Part shown: piece after piece, positions 12,425 to 22,938 of the stretch
Numbering within the stretch: the first letter of the stretch is position 1
Layout of the letters: every line of letters begins with the position of its first letter
NCBI GenBank assembly: GCA_905182995.1
Contig: CAJJDP010000004.1
Location: 542,417-606,416, forward strand
DNA from: Paramecium octaurelia
Taxonomy: Eukaryota; Ciliophora; Oligohymenophorea; Peniculida; Parameciidae
Length of the DNA stretch: 64,000 nucleotides
Direction: 5' to 3'
Position numbers and translations under genes: made by a program
The notes under the pieces: model-generated
Databases searched by the model: none
What the model was told of the DNA's origin: nothing
What the model saw: the letters and a program-made list of their open reading frames with translations, nothing else

Positions 12425-13598
12425 TCAACTGTTAAGTTTAGCTGTTAAATCCTCTGATTTTCTTGCAGAATCTACATGATCAAACACTAAATTGTAAGCC
12501 TTTTGTACAACTTCAATTTCAGATTATCTAAGAGGACAATAATAAATACCTTTAAGTTTATCTGCTTAAATAAGCTTGGTGATATTGTTCTTATTATTCT
12601 TTAGTTAATTGTAAAAGTTCCTCTGTGATTGGAATATCAATTAGCAATTGCTCTTTTTAAGCCAAAACAATTTTCTAACATAAAGTTACTTAATTTTTTT
12701 ACCTATTGATTGAATTTGTCATTAAATTATTAATTTAAGTTTTCTAGATCAGTTGACAATCTTTTTCTTAAGGTTTCAATTTCATTCATAGAAGTATCAA
12801 AATTTTTTGAAGCTACTTCTTCAGCTGCAATGTCTTCACTCAAACTTTTGTTAGCACCATCTCTAATTTATTCTAGTTTCTCTAATATTCTTTAAACAAC
12901 GGGGACATCAAATCTAGTAGTTAATTTTATAAGAATTGTGATAGGGTGATTAGGACCGAATTATTCGTGACATTCAGCATGAATTTAAGTCAAAATAGCT
13001 TATCTATCTTATTCTGAAGTCTATTGATCAACTGCTCTACTCAATTTCTCAATGATTAGGGTTAATGCATTAATAACTTTATTTGCCTATTCAACTCTTC
13101 TGTTATAAGCTTTGACATCAGCAGCTCTGACATTTCTGATGAATTGTTCTTATTCATTAAGAATTGCTAATTGTTTTTCATAGGTTATTATGGTTTCTCT
13201 AAGGATGACCAACAATTCAGCTAAAGTCTAGATCAATACATTTGCATTAGCTAAATCTGTGTTTAATTTTGAGAGATCATCTTCTAATTCACTAATATTC
13301 TAATCAAAAACTGCCATCTATCTTGAATGAGCAACATCATCGTCAACTTAATCTTATTTTAATGAATCCAATAATTCTTAAATAAGTTTTAAGACTTCAT
13401 CTACTTATCCTCCTGTTTCTAATTTAATTTATACTAATTCCTTCAATTAATCGCTATATGGGCTTTGGCCAAACTAGGGTATTTAATGGTTGATTATACT
13501 TAATGAAACGATTTCATCAATAATGAGGCTTATGGAGTCATGGCTGATAAGCAAACTCCGATTGTCAATGCCAATATATTAAAACGGATTAAGCTCAT
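12425..13598 (-). CDS. trichocyst-matrix-like secretory coiled-coil protein (tandem copy 2)
   Basis: Four exons (introns 13474-13499, 12675-12702 and 12528-12549) encode 365 residues. The N-terminus is a signal peptide (MSLIRFNILALTIGVCLSAM). The remainder is almost entirely alpha-helical and Glu/Lys/Gln/Asp-rich, with heptad spacing and very few cysteines. This is the profile of trichocyst matrix proteins (TMPs), whose about 40-kDa precursors are cleaved and crystallise in secretory granules. Length and layout fit that family, but sequence identity to a named TMP could not be checked. It lies directly downstream of a second gene of the same kind on the same strand, with 68 bp between them, suggesting an old tandem duplication. 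Confidence 0.7.
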
Positions 13599-13666
13599 TA
13601 TTTATATAATAAAATAATTATTAGAGAGCGTAAATGATCTCTATATTATTAAATTGGATTGATATT

Positions 13667-14861
13667 TCATTCATTCTAAACCTATTTTCTAACTGCATCA
13701 CTTAAAGAATATTCGGATCTCTCATACGAGTCAACTTTCTAGTATTGTTATAGAATATCAATAAATACCCTATCATTAACGTAGTCATCCACTCGCTATT
13801 TGAATTTGTCCTCAGAAGTTCCTACTTAAGTAGAATAAATTCTATAAACATCAGTAAATAAATTAAGTTCTTCTTGTAATCTTGCTTTATTTTTATTATA
13901 TTGAATTTCTTCATTTTTTAAGTCCTATCAATATTTTACTGTTAGTGTACTTCAATAGCTCTTTGTTGTTATTATTGTAAGGCAACTCCTTTTTCTCTGC
14001 AACTGACAGCTGCTAATCTTGCTTAGACTAATTGTTCTTCTAATTTTATGAGATTCTTTTATTCAGATGAAAGATCATAATTGATTTATTCATTTTCTAT
14101 ATCTATAGCTCCTTTGAAATCAGCCAGAGTGACTCCAGTGGCAATTTCAAGATTTTATGCATTTTTTATTTGTTCTTTGATATATCTCTCCATATCATTA
14201 AGCATTTCAATTAATTATCCTTTGACTGTATTGAGATTTCCTTATGAAGAGGGTGTAACTTGATTCCAATCAATAAACATTGTGTCAGCAAATTCATGTG
14301 CTAATTCAACGAGTTCTGACATTTTGGCTGATTTGTACATAGTCAAAAATTTTTCAACGTAAGAACCGTATCTATTTAATTGATTATTATCTAAGTTTTA
14401 AAGAGAGTTTCTCAAAAATATTACCAATCTTAAAGTCATATTATCATTTTTAACTCTTTCAATATAGTTTGAGGAATGAGTGCATCTACTTTTAATGGGA
14501 TATTGTACCTATTGGCATCTAGAGTCTGAATTCTATTTGAATTATCAACAAGTCTCTTTTATAAATATGCAATGTATTTATTTGTTTTATCAATATCGGA
14601 TTCCCTATCAGAGACAGACTTATCTCTACTTGCGCATAAAAAGTTTTATTCTTAGTAGGCCTTGCCTAAATTGAATATTATATTCTCTTTGAGCTAAAAT
14701 GCTTATTAGAATCGTACATTTTTAGAGACTGTATAATCTGTATTAAGGGCTGTAAGTTCAACAGCTGATGCCCCTTTTAAGTCAGCCAATAACTTCTCTA
14801 CAGTGTCAACTTCATTTTGACACATTACACCAATAACTAGCAATAAGAGGAGGGTCTTCAT
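13667..14861 (-). CDS. trichocyst-matrix-like secretory coiled-coil protein (tandem copy 1)
   Basis: Three exons (introns 14486-14508 and 13925-13950) encode 381 residues. The signal peptide is MKTLLLLLVIGVMC, followed by an acidic helical protein with a Cys-containing hinge (NRCTHSSNYIERV) near residue 125 and another cysteine (AVSCREKGVAL) near 285. The size and all-helical charged composition fit precursors of the trichocyst matrix, which are cut into two polypeptides in the secretory pathway. The start is fixed by the signal peptide. The 5' end is divergent to the CCCH gene, with only 31 bp between start codons. TMP membership is inferred from architecture, not from a database match. Confidence 0.7.
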
Positions 14862-14892
14862 GCCGTTTTTTAATTTTTTTATATTATATTAA

Positions 14893-15796
14893 ATGAATTT
14901 TACTTAAGAATAAAATAAAGAAACAAGTATATTTTACAAATCTAAACTTTGTACTCATTGGTCAACAAGTAATATAATTTATTACATTTTGTTTAGAAGG
15001 ACATTGTGCTAAATAGGAAAAATGCAATTATGCACATGGAGAAACTGAATTGCGTCATATACCACAGGAATATTTGACTCATCCTCATACTAATAACTCC
15101 AGCGCCTTTTCCATTAACAATGAAGGATAGACGAATATGGCTGTGATCCAATAAAACTCAATATAGGGATAACTCTTAAATCCTTTTTGGAAAACTAAAA
15201 TTTGTAATTTCTACCTTCAAGGAAAATGTAGAAATATTATCGATTGCAATTATGCTCACGTTGAAGATGAGCTCAGAGATCCCAACAGTCAAGCATGTCA
15301 ATCTATTCAGAACATCCTTAAATTATAAGATCCTGTTTATAGATTGTAATTACTCAACTATAATGCTTAATTTCAAAAGAATTTGTTGGAGCGTGCCAAA
15401 ACTATATTTGATTAAATAAGGAAAATGGAGTTGATACACAAAAACAACAATGATATTCAAGACATGCTTGAAGAAGCAAAATTATTGATATTTTAAAAAG
15501 AAATCGAATAAGCCACATTGAAAATCATCGAAATAATGTCATTGCCTGATTTAACTTTAGATGAGAGAGAGCAACATTAAGAAATCAAAAGTAAAATCAA
15601 AGAATCCTTTGAGATTCCCTAAGTTCAATTTCCAACCACATCTAAATATCCTCCTGAAGATATTGAAAAAATGAAATAATTAATGGAGTAAGAACAAGGA
15701 CAGAGATTACCCATCCCCATGATACCAACAATCAAACCATTTCCTAACCATTAACAAGTTTACTAGGATAGATGCAAAAATCAAAAATTAACATGA
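14893..15796 (+). CDS. tandem CCCH zinc finger protein, probable RNA-binding
   Basis: Two exons (intron 14969-14996) encode 291 residues. Two CCCH fingers are visible: C-x8-C-x5-C-x3-H near residues 20-40 (LCTHWSTKGHC...NYAH, with the intron inside the finger) and C-x7-C-x5-C-x3-H near 90-110 (ICNFYLQGKC...NYAH). Both are followed by ELR/DELR, as in TIS11/TTP-type or plant-type tandem fingers. The C-terminal half is a long helix rich in Glu and Gln with a Pro-rich tail. CCCH tandems usually bind AU-rich single-stranded RNA and act in mRNA turnover, so that role is inferred. Finger spacing (about 50 residues apart) is wider than in TTP. Confidence 0.85.
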
Positions 15797-15872
15797 TAAA
15801 ATTATTATGTAAATAAATACACAGATTTTATTATTATTATTATTATTATTATATTTAATATTAAAAATGGTT

Positions 15873-16712
15873 TCATTTTTTAGCTTGCTATGCTGCTTGC
15901 TTCTTCTTTTCAGCTTCAAGTCTCTCTTTCTCCTTTTGATCTAACCATTCCTTTTTGGCTGCCTCGAAATTTCTCTCATATTTGATATCTTATTAATTTG
16001 CGATATTTTATAAAGTAGTTCTACCTTATGGACCTTCAGCATTCTTTCTGCCATTTTAAGGTCCTTTTTTATCTGTCCCATTCTTTAGATCTTCTAATAA
16101 TTTTAACTATCATAACATCATTATCATACTGTATTCTCAGGTGTTAAATCTTCATAAACCCATTCGTTATTCACTTGCATCATTGGGGCATTTGCACATG
16201 CTCCCAAACATTCTACCTCTTGCAAAGTAAATAGTCCATCTGCTGAAGTCTCCCCATTTTTTATATTCAATTTTTATTCAATAGCTTTGATTATATCTCT
16301 AGATCCACATAATTAACAGGGTGTTGTACCACAAACTTACAGATGGAATTTGCCAACTCGTTCTCTGTTAAACATTGAGTAAAATGAGGCTGTTTCAAAG
16401 ACATCCATTTCTGGGATTTCTAATATCTTTGCAATCTATCTATTTAACAATTAAAATAACCTTTTTCATTGCAGATAAACTCAAAAAGTTATTATTCTAT
16501 TTTTAAGCTAGCATCAATAATGGAATAGTCCCTGACTTTTTTTCATTGGAAGGAAACTTTGCCAAAATTGCCTCAATTTTTTTATAATTTTCATCTGTAA
16601 AATCAAATGGTACTGAATCACTATTGTCATCTCTATTTCTATGTGCAACAAACACACTAGAAAATCTTTGAATTGATCTTCTCTGAACTAATTATACAAC
16701 TTTTTATATCAT
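15873..16712 (-). CDS. NDUFV2: NADH:ubiquinone oxidoreductase 24-kDa subunit (complex I)
   Basis: Three exons (introns 16436-16460 and 16107-16129) encode 263 residues. A basic, Arg/Gln-rich mitochondrial presequence ([19 protein letters not shown]) precedes the thioredoxin-like domain. The four [2Fe-2S] ligands are present as CGTTPC and CLGAC, with the family signatures FYSMFN and [17 protein letters not shown]. The subunit carries the N1a cluster in the peripheral arm of complex I. The C-terminus is extended by a Lys/Glu/Ala-rich helix of about 40 residues not found in most homologues. The stop is 77 bp from that of the convergent CCCH gene. The coiled-coil gene behind it ends only 11 bp before this start. 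Confidence 0.95.
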
Positions 16713-16723
16713 AAATTAATTAA

Positions 16724-17659
16724 TCAAAAGTTTTCAATGTTATGTTCACTATATTTTTTATAAAGATTAGAATAATCATCAATTTATCTATTATTTTATT
16801 TTAACTTTCTTATTTATGATTTTAAAAATTTTCTAACAGTACTATCATCCAACTTTTAGCTAGATTAACTTGTATCTTAAAGCTAATTATAAGAATTTAT
16901 TTGTACAATGTTGCTTTCTTAAATTGAGATACTATTTTACAATATTTTTAACTTCTAATTTTCCTACTTCAATTTTTCTCTAAGGTAAGAATTCGATAAA
17001 TATTGATATCTCAATTTTAATTCCTTATTTTTTTACTCTTACTTCTCTAAATCTAATTGTTATAGATAATTCTTCCTTTTCTCTTCTTCCAATTGATGAT
17101 GCAGACCCAATAATTGATTTTTTAGAGTTTGATTCTCATATCTTTCAATCTTGTTGGATTATTGTAATTTTTTATATTTAATTTTTAATTGTTCCTACTT
17201 TTTTTGTATAATATTAAATTTAAGGAATAACATATTTTCTAATTTACTTTGTGAATCTGATGTTAATGTATAGCTATCTGAACTCTCATTTAATTGTTCT
17301 ATGTAGTCATCAATTGCATCTATGAAATTCTTGATTTTGCCTTTTTGATTAAACGAAAACTTCTTTCTGGTGACTTCGGTTTTTGGTTTGGAATTAATAG
17401 CTTTGTGTTTGAGATCTCCATATGGAATGTCTCTATTTTTTAGTTAATTGTTATGTTACAAGTCTAATTTTGAAATATTCTTTTTGTTAAAGGTTGACTT
17501 TGATTAATGAAGTGAAACCGAAAAAGAATCAGTGAATGTTTTATTATTCTTTTAATATCAACAAATTGGTGTTACTTGTGATAACTTATGCATTTGCATG
17601 AGATCAGAATTCAATGATTGCCTTCTACTTCGCTTTCCAAATTCTTGATTATTATACAT
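16724..17659 (-). CDS. coiled-coil hypothetical protein
   Basis: Two exons (intron 17549-17575) encode 302 residues. The first about 110 residues are basic and Ser/Asn/Lys-rich, probably disordered. From about residue 125 to the end the chain is one long coiled coil with Leu/Ile heptads and many Gln codons (TAA/TAG). No family was recognised; a centrosomal or cortical scaffold role would be a guess. The gene is followed on the same strand by NDUFV2 after only 11 bp, too little for a separate terminator plus promoter of ordinary size. The two genes must therefore share or overlap regulatory sequence. Confidence 0.75.
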
Positions 17660-17772
17660 TATACTTTACTTGCATAATTAATACTCATGTAAATAATATT
17701 AATAAAATTAATTACTAAAATAGAAAGACTTTCTAACAAAAGAAATTTTACTATTAAGAATATATAATTTTA

Positions 17773-18866
17773 ATGAAAAAATTAATAATATTCACCGTTT
17801 TTATAGTGGTGGTTTGTGGTTAATAAGATTTGGCAGAAGCATTCACACAACTATCCTCGAGTGATCCTGATAGAACAAAACTTAACTGGCCCAATTTATC
17901 TCAAGCCATTTCAGATTTATTGTGTGATGTTCAACATGTGAGATAAATTGAGAGTGACACAAATTAATAGAAATCAGCATTACTTTAAAAAGTAGCAATT
18001 CAATATATATTCCTAGTTAATTATTTTACACGATAGAACTTCTAGCTAAATAAAAGTGGATTTGGCAAAACACAAAACGAAACTCAATGATTAATTGACT
18101 CCTTATAAAAATGAATTGGATGAAGCCTTGAGATATAGAGCAGGGATTTTGGATCAATAAAAATAGGATTTGAAGATTAATGATGCAGACTTTACAAAGA
18201 TGAAAGAATCAGCAAAATAAGAAATGGATGATGTTAGTATTGCCTTACAATCTGTGGATTCAGTATTAAATTTGATATATTCTTAAGATGAGAAAAACAG
18301 TTAAAGAGTTATTGCAAGGAGGTTCAGGCGGAAACTCATTTGTGGAAATCAAGAGTTCTTTGGAAGAGTTCCATGCAAAAATAACTTCATTGGCAAAATC
18401 AGATTCTCCTCTTTTAACTTTAGCTGGCTCACTCCAAGAGCTCTTACAACTAGATTTTAAGGACAGAAAAGTGTTAAAAGACCTTGAACAATTGTTAGAT
18501 CAATTTTGGATGAACACCATAGATTACAGAATAGAATTGATAAGTCAAGCCAATAGAAATTAATAATTGTATGAAGACAGAAGACAAGCTATTCTACAAG
18601 ACAAAGACACAACGATTGAACTTTACAATTCAAAGATCGAAGAATACAATACTGTTTTCGATGAGATCTAAAATATCTAAACTTACATAGAAAACAGATA
18701 AAAAGACTTTGATGATAGTGCAAATTCTCAAGACTTCTTTAAGAATATTTGGGGATTGAATGAGGGAATTACAAGTTCAGTTGATAAGTCCTTGATTAGC
18801 AAGGCTTCAGCAATCTAAGATGCATTGAAACAAATAGGAAATGGAGTTAGTTTTTAAGAGAAGTGA
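17773..18866 (+). CDS. trichocyst-matrix-like secretory protein (third copy)
   Basis: Three exons (introns 17992-18016 and 18263-18287) encode 347 residues. The signal peptide is MKKLIIFTVFIVVVCG. The mature part is helical and acidic with alternating Leu/Ile and Glu/Asp/Gln, one Cys near residue 55 (DLLCDVQHV) and a Gly-rich hinge (GGSGGNSF) near the middle. Such a hinge could be the site where TMP precursors are cleaved into two crystal-forming halves. The architecture matches the two minus-strand genes at 12.4-14.9 kb, so the window holds three members of one secretory family within 6.5 kb. Assignment to the trichocyst matrix family is by architecture. Confidence 0.7.
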
Positions 18867-18929
18867 CTTCTAATTACAAAATCTTATGAAAATGCAAAAA
18901 TTAAATAAATTTCTTTTTTAAATAAAAAA

Positions 18930-20628
18930 ATGAGTAGTGTTCAATTTGTCAATTCCAAAGCTGAAGTTCTTCGTAAATATTAGGCCTTGGCAATGAATAT
19001 AAATGCAGCAGCTGGCTTAATGGAAGTGATGAAATCAAATCTAGGACCAAAAGGAACTCTAAAAATGTTAGTGGGAGGTGCTGGATAAATAAAACTTACA
19101 AAGGATGGTGCTGTTCTGTTATCAGAAATGCAAATTCAACATCCCACAGCAGCCATGATTGCCAGAAGTGCTACAGCCTAGGATGATATCATTGGAGATG
19201 GTACAACAAGCAATGTTCTTTTGATTGGCGCATTAATGAAATAAGCTGAAAGATTATTGGCTGAAGGAATTCATCCCAGAGTAATCACAGAAGGATTCGA
19301 ATTGGCTAGAAAGGAAGCCTTATCATTTTTGGACACTTTCAAGTATTAGTAAATTGATAAGGCTGTATTAATAAATGTGGCTAGAACTTCATTGATTAGT
19401 AAATTAACTCCAGATGTTGCTAATCAGTATTTAATTTAATATAATATTGCTTAGAATTATTGAAATAGTCGTTGATGCAGTTTAAATAGTTCAAGTACCT
19501 GAGAAGCCAATAGATTTATTTATGGTTGAGATCATGCATATGTAACATAAGATGGGAGCAGAAACAGAATTAATTAGAGGATTAGTGTTGGATCATGGAG
19601 CAAGACATCCAGATATGCCAAAGTTTGTAAAGAAATGCTACATCTTAAATTTGAATGTTTCATTAGAATATGAGAAGACTGAAGTAAAATGGAAATAAAT
19701 AAATAGGTTCACAGTGGATTCTTTTATAATACAGCTGAAGACAGAGAGAAATTGGCTAGATCCGAAAGAAAATTGACAGATGACAAATGTCAATAAATTA
19801 TTGATTTCAAGAGAAAGGTTTGCGAGAAGAATGGCTATGGATTTGCAGTTATCAATTAGAAAGGAATTGATCCAGTCTGTTTAGAAATGTTTGCCAAAGA
19901 AGGTATTGTTGGTATCAGAAGAGCAAAAAAAAGAAATATGGAAAGAATTGCAAAGGCCTGTGGTGGTAATTCAGTCAATGCAGTTGAAGATTTGACTGAA
20001 AGTGATCTCGGATACTGTGAAGTGGTAATCATTTTACATTATAATTAGTTAAGAGAATATACCTTAGGAGAAGAGAAATACACATTTATTGAAGGAGTTC
20101 AAAATCCCACTTCATGCACCATTTTAATTAGAGGACCAAATGAACACACTATTGCCTAAATCAAGGATGCTATTAGAGATGGATTAAGAGCTGTTAAAAA
20201 TGCAGTTGAAGATAAATGCGTTGTTCCTGGAGCTGGTGCCTTTGAAATTGCCACCAGTGTACATCTTTAAAAGTTTAAAGATTCTGTTGCTGGAAAAGCT
20301 AAATTGGGAGTCCAAGCATTTGCTGAATCATTATTAGTTATTCCAAAAGCTTTGGCAGAGAATTGTGGATATGATGTTTAGGAAACACTCATTTAAGTTA
20401 CAGATGAATTCATTAAAAATAATATTCCAGTTGGTGTCAATGTTAATGAACAAGGTTTCATTCCTCCAATTGCTAATGGCATTTTTGATAATTATTGTTC
20501 TAAAAGATCATGGTTGAACATTGCTCCCACATTGGCTTAATAATTATTATTAGTTGATGAAGTATATATATTTTAATTAATTATAGATTATGAGAGCAGG
20601 AAAATAAGCAGGAGGGGCTCCATAATGA
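18930..20628 (+). CDS. CCT6: T-complex chaperonin subunit zeta (CCT6)
   Basis: Five exons (introns 19427-19454, 19684-19706, 20025-20048 and 20562-20586) encode 532 residues, the usual length for a CCT subunit. Group II chaperonin signatures are all present: [12 protein letters not shown], the ATP-site GDGTTSNVL, the apical-domain [14 protein letters not shown] and the C-terminal [10 protein letters not shown]. Sequence choices such as [20 protein letters not shown] and [12 protein letters not shown] pick out the zeta subunit. The complex folds actin and tubulin in the cytosol. The third intron has two possible in-frame donors 3 nt apart (GTG|GTAATC). The downstream one keeps [12 protein letters not shown] and is preferred. 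Confidence 0.97.
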
Positions 20629-20672
20629 TAGGAATGATATTATTATGTTAAATTATTACAAAATTAAGTTAA

Positions 20673-21593
20673 TCAATGGCAAATTTATTTATATGTACAT
20701 TATTTTGGTTTAGGATTTTAAGAATCTAATTCCTTCTAATAGTTTTCATCTGCTATTGCTGGATTTGGATTCGTATGGTATATCCAATAGAGATAGCAAT
20801 ACAAACTGCTGTCGTTTTCCTAGACTATATATATTAATCTTTGTTCCATTTTTACAAATGATCGTTAACCATTATAATTTTATAACTCAGCTGTGAAAAA
20901 GTTAGATTTTCTAGAAACTGCTTCAAACATCTTACTCCATACATCCAAATATGATTCGACTCTTATGGCACAAGGCAACATTTGGGTTTAAATTAAGTTC
21001 CATTCCATCATTTCCCTTGTTATTCCCATTAAATGAAGATATTTCATATTGTTTATGTATTTTAAAACCTTTGATCCTGTTGAATCAAATCTTATCAAGT
21101 AAGATTCATATGGAAATTAGGAAGCGTACATGTCGAGATAATATACATCAGTACATTAACTGAGTTGAATATTTCTTTTTTTGTGTTCGATCATAAAATT
21201 TTTTATGTCATCCTTACTTTTTTGCAAGTTCATTTTCTCTAATAAATTAAATATAACTTCTATGTTCACACATTACAAATCTCTTGGGAACAATGTAAAT
21301 GCTTGCTTATCTGAAAAGTAATCAGTCTATAATATTTTGTACCCTACTGTAAAAATATTTGTGCACAATTCTCCTAAATTAGAATTGATTTGATAATCAG
21401 TGCTGAAGATAATATCTATTTCAGTTCTTAGGTATTCCCTCACATTTAAGGTCTTTGGAATGTTAATAATGATTTAAAATTCCTTTTTTATTGCACAATA
21501 TTTTCTTTATTCTTTTTACCTTTATTTTGCTATTTTGGAAGATTTCTATAAACCTATGATTTAAGTGTCAACAATATTTTAATTGCTTTACAT
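20673..21593 (-). CDS. hypothetical protein, no domain recognised
   Basis: A single uninterrupted frame of 306 residues under the ciliate code, ending 45 bp from the convergent CCT6 stop. The first about 35 residues are Lys/Gln-rich, and the rest is a mixed alpha/beta composition with many aromatic residues (DVYYLDMYASQFPYESYL, LYCYLYWIYHTNPNP), suggesting a compact globular domain of about 250 residues. The last 25 residues are polar and Pro/Lys-rich. The mix of short amphipathic strands and one long helix (SYLDVWSKMFEAV) loosely recalls START/PITP-like lipid-binding folds, but no signature supports this. Confidence 0.7.
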
Positions 21594-21997
21594 GTTTCCT
21601 CAAATGAATCCAAATTTAATATATTTTAAATCAATAAACTTTTGTAAACATTTAATAACCTTTTTGAGATAATAAGTTTTAAATGACCTAATTTTATTTA
21701 AAAAAAATTTATTTTCATGAAAATGTTGTCATCATCAAGAGATTTTCTCATTTTCCTGAATTTACCTCTCCATCAAAAAGTTGTGTATTTAATATGAATA
21801 CATCTATTTAAAATTATTACAATATCAATTATTATTGCCAAACAGAAAAACTATTGATTTATTAAGAATCAATCGGAATACATGAGTAAGTATGTTAATT
21901 AACATTATTATTATTTATTGTAATCAAATCTAATTTTATATTAATATTATCAAATTAATTTACAATATTTTCAGCTCAAAATATATTATAATAAATA
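21594..21997. other. intergenic, nothing recognised
   Basis: AT-rich sequence upstream of the minus-strand gene at 20673-21593. No open frame, repeat or RNA gene was seen. Confidence 0.5.
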
Positions 21998-22426
21998 ATG
22001 AATAAGTAAGATAGTTTATTGCATGATGCGTTCTAAAGACAAATTCACTTTTTTTGTGTGTTCGCATATTCCAAACAAGATTTTTGCAAGATATAATCGG
22101 ATGGCTTAATATTTTAGTTCTAATTGTTAGATTCCCTTAAATAAATGGAACATTAAATCAAAAATTTTTGAGCTATTATTAATTAACCATTTTATGTAAT
22201 CTTAAAAGATACTCATGCTGATAAAATTTGCTTTCATTATATTAGGCAAACTTTTTAAAGGTTTTTTATCAGATATAAATTAATATTATCATTAATTTTA
22301 TTCATATATGTATTACATAGATAATCAATTTATCATATAGTTATAATCTATCATCTTACTCCTTTTCATTTAAACACAATTCTTTTTGTAAAGTAACAAG
22401 CTTTCAACAAGTTATAACTAAATTGA
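21998..22426 (+). pseudogene. short gene with one internal TGA, probable relic
   Basis: From ATG at 21998 the frame encodes protein-like text (LHDAFQRQIHFFCVFAYSKQ...QLLDSLKQMEHQIKNF), meets TGA at 22169, and continues in the same frame with equally good text (INQPFYVILKDTHADKICFH) before drifting into AT-rich sequence and TGA at 22424. No intron of normal length removes the first TGA. It reads as a small host gene with one nonsense mutation, or as an expressed 57-residue protein followed by decay. Family unknown. The 22427-22938 flank is empty. Confidence 0.4.
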
Positions 22427-22938
22427 TTTTAAATTATTTCTGCAATAAACTATTATCAATATTCTATTTTATTAAAGCAATAAAATTATTTGCAAATTAT
22501 GAAGTAGTAAATTCATCATATTGACTTTAAAAATATTGAACTATCGATTTCATTCTTCAATATTTTAAGGAAGTCTAAATAGATTGCATAGTTTAATGAC
22601 ATTTCTAACTTTAAAATTACAACGCATAATCAGATCAACAAAATGAAATGTTAATTTCTATCCATGTATAATTAACAAAAGAAACCATGTTGTAGTTCAT
22701 TAGTTGATTTCTAAGGGAATAATTAGCGTTTATTATTGAATAAACTCTAATTCTAAGTTTCTTGAATTAAGTTTAAGCGATTAACTTTCTTGTTATTGAT
22801 TATTATTATAAAGAAATAGTTTTTCCGATGATGTCATTGTTCCCTTTTTGTTTTGATAAATATATCTCATCTATAAATATAATTGAACTTAGTAGAATGT
22901 GATGAGAATTGTTGTGTTGCATTATCAATTAAATTTAT
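22427..22938. other. intergenic, upstream of the Cys-rich protein gene
   Basis: About 510 bp of AT-rich sequence with no open frame of note and no recognisable RNA gene. It presumably includes the promoter of the downstream secreted-protein gene. Confidence 0.45.

Noticed and set aside
12425-14861. One 800-residue secreted coiled-coil protein
   Set aside because: A TGA at 13667 and a fresh signal peptide at 13598 show two tandem genes; joining them would need a 41-nt intron.
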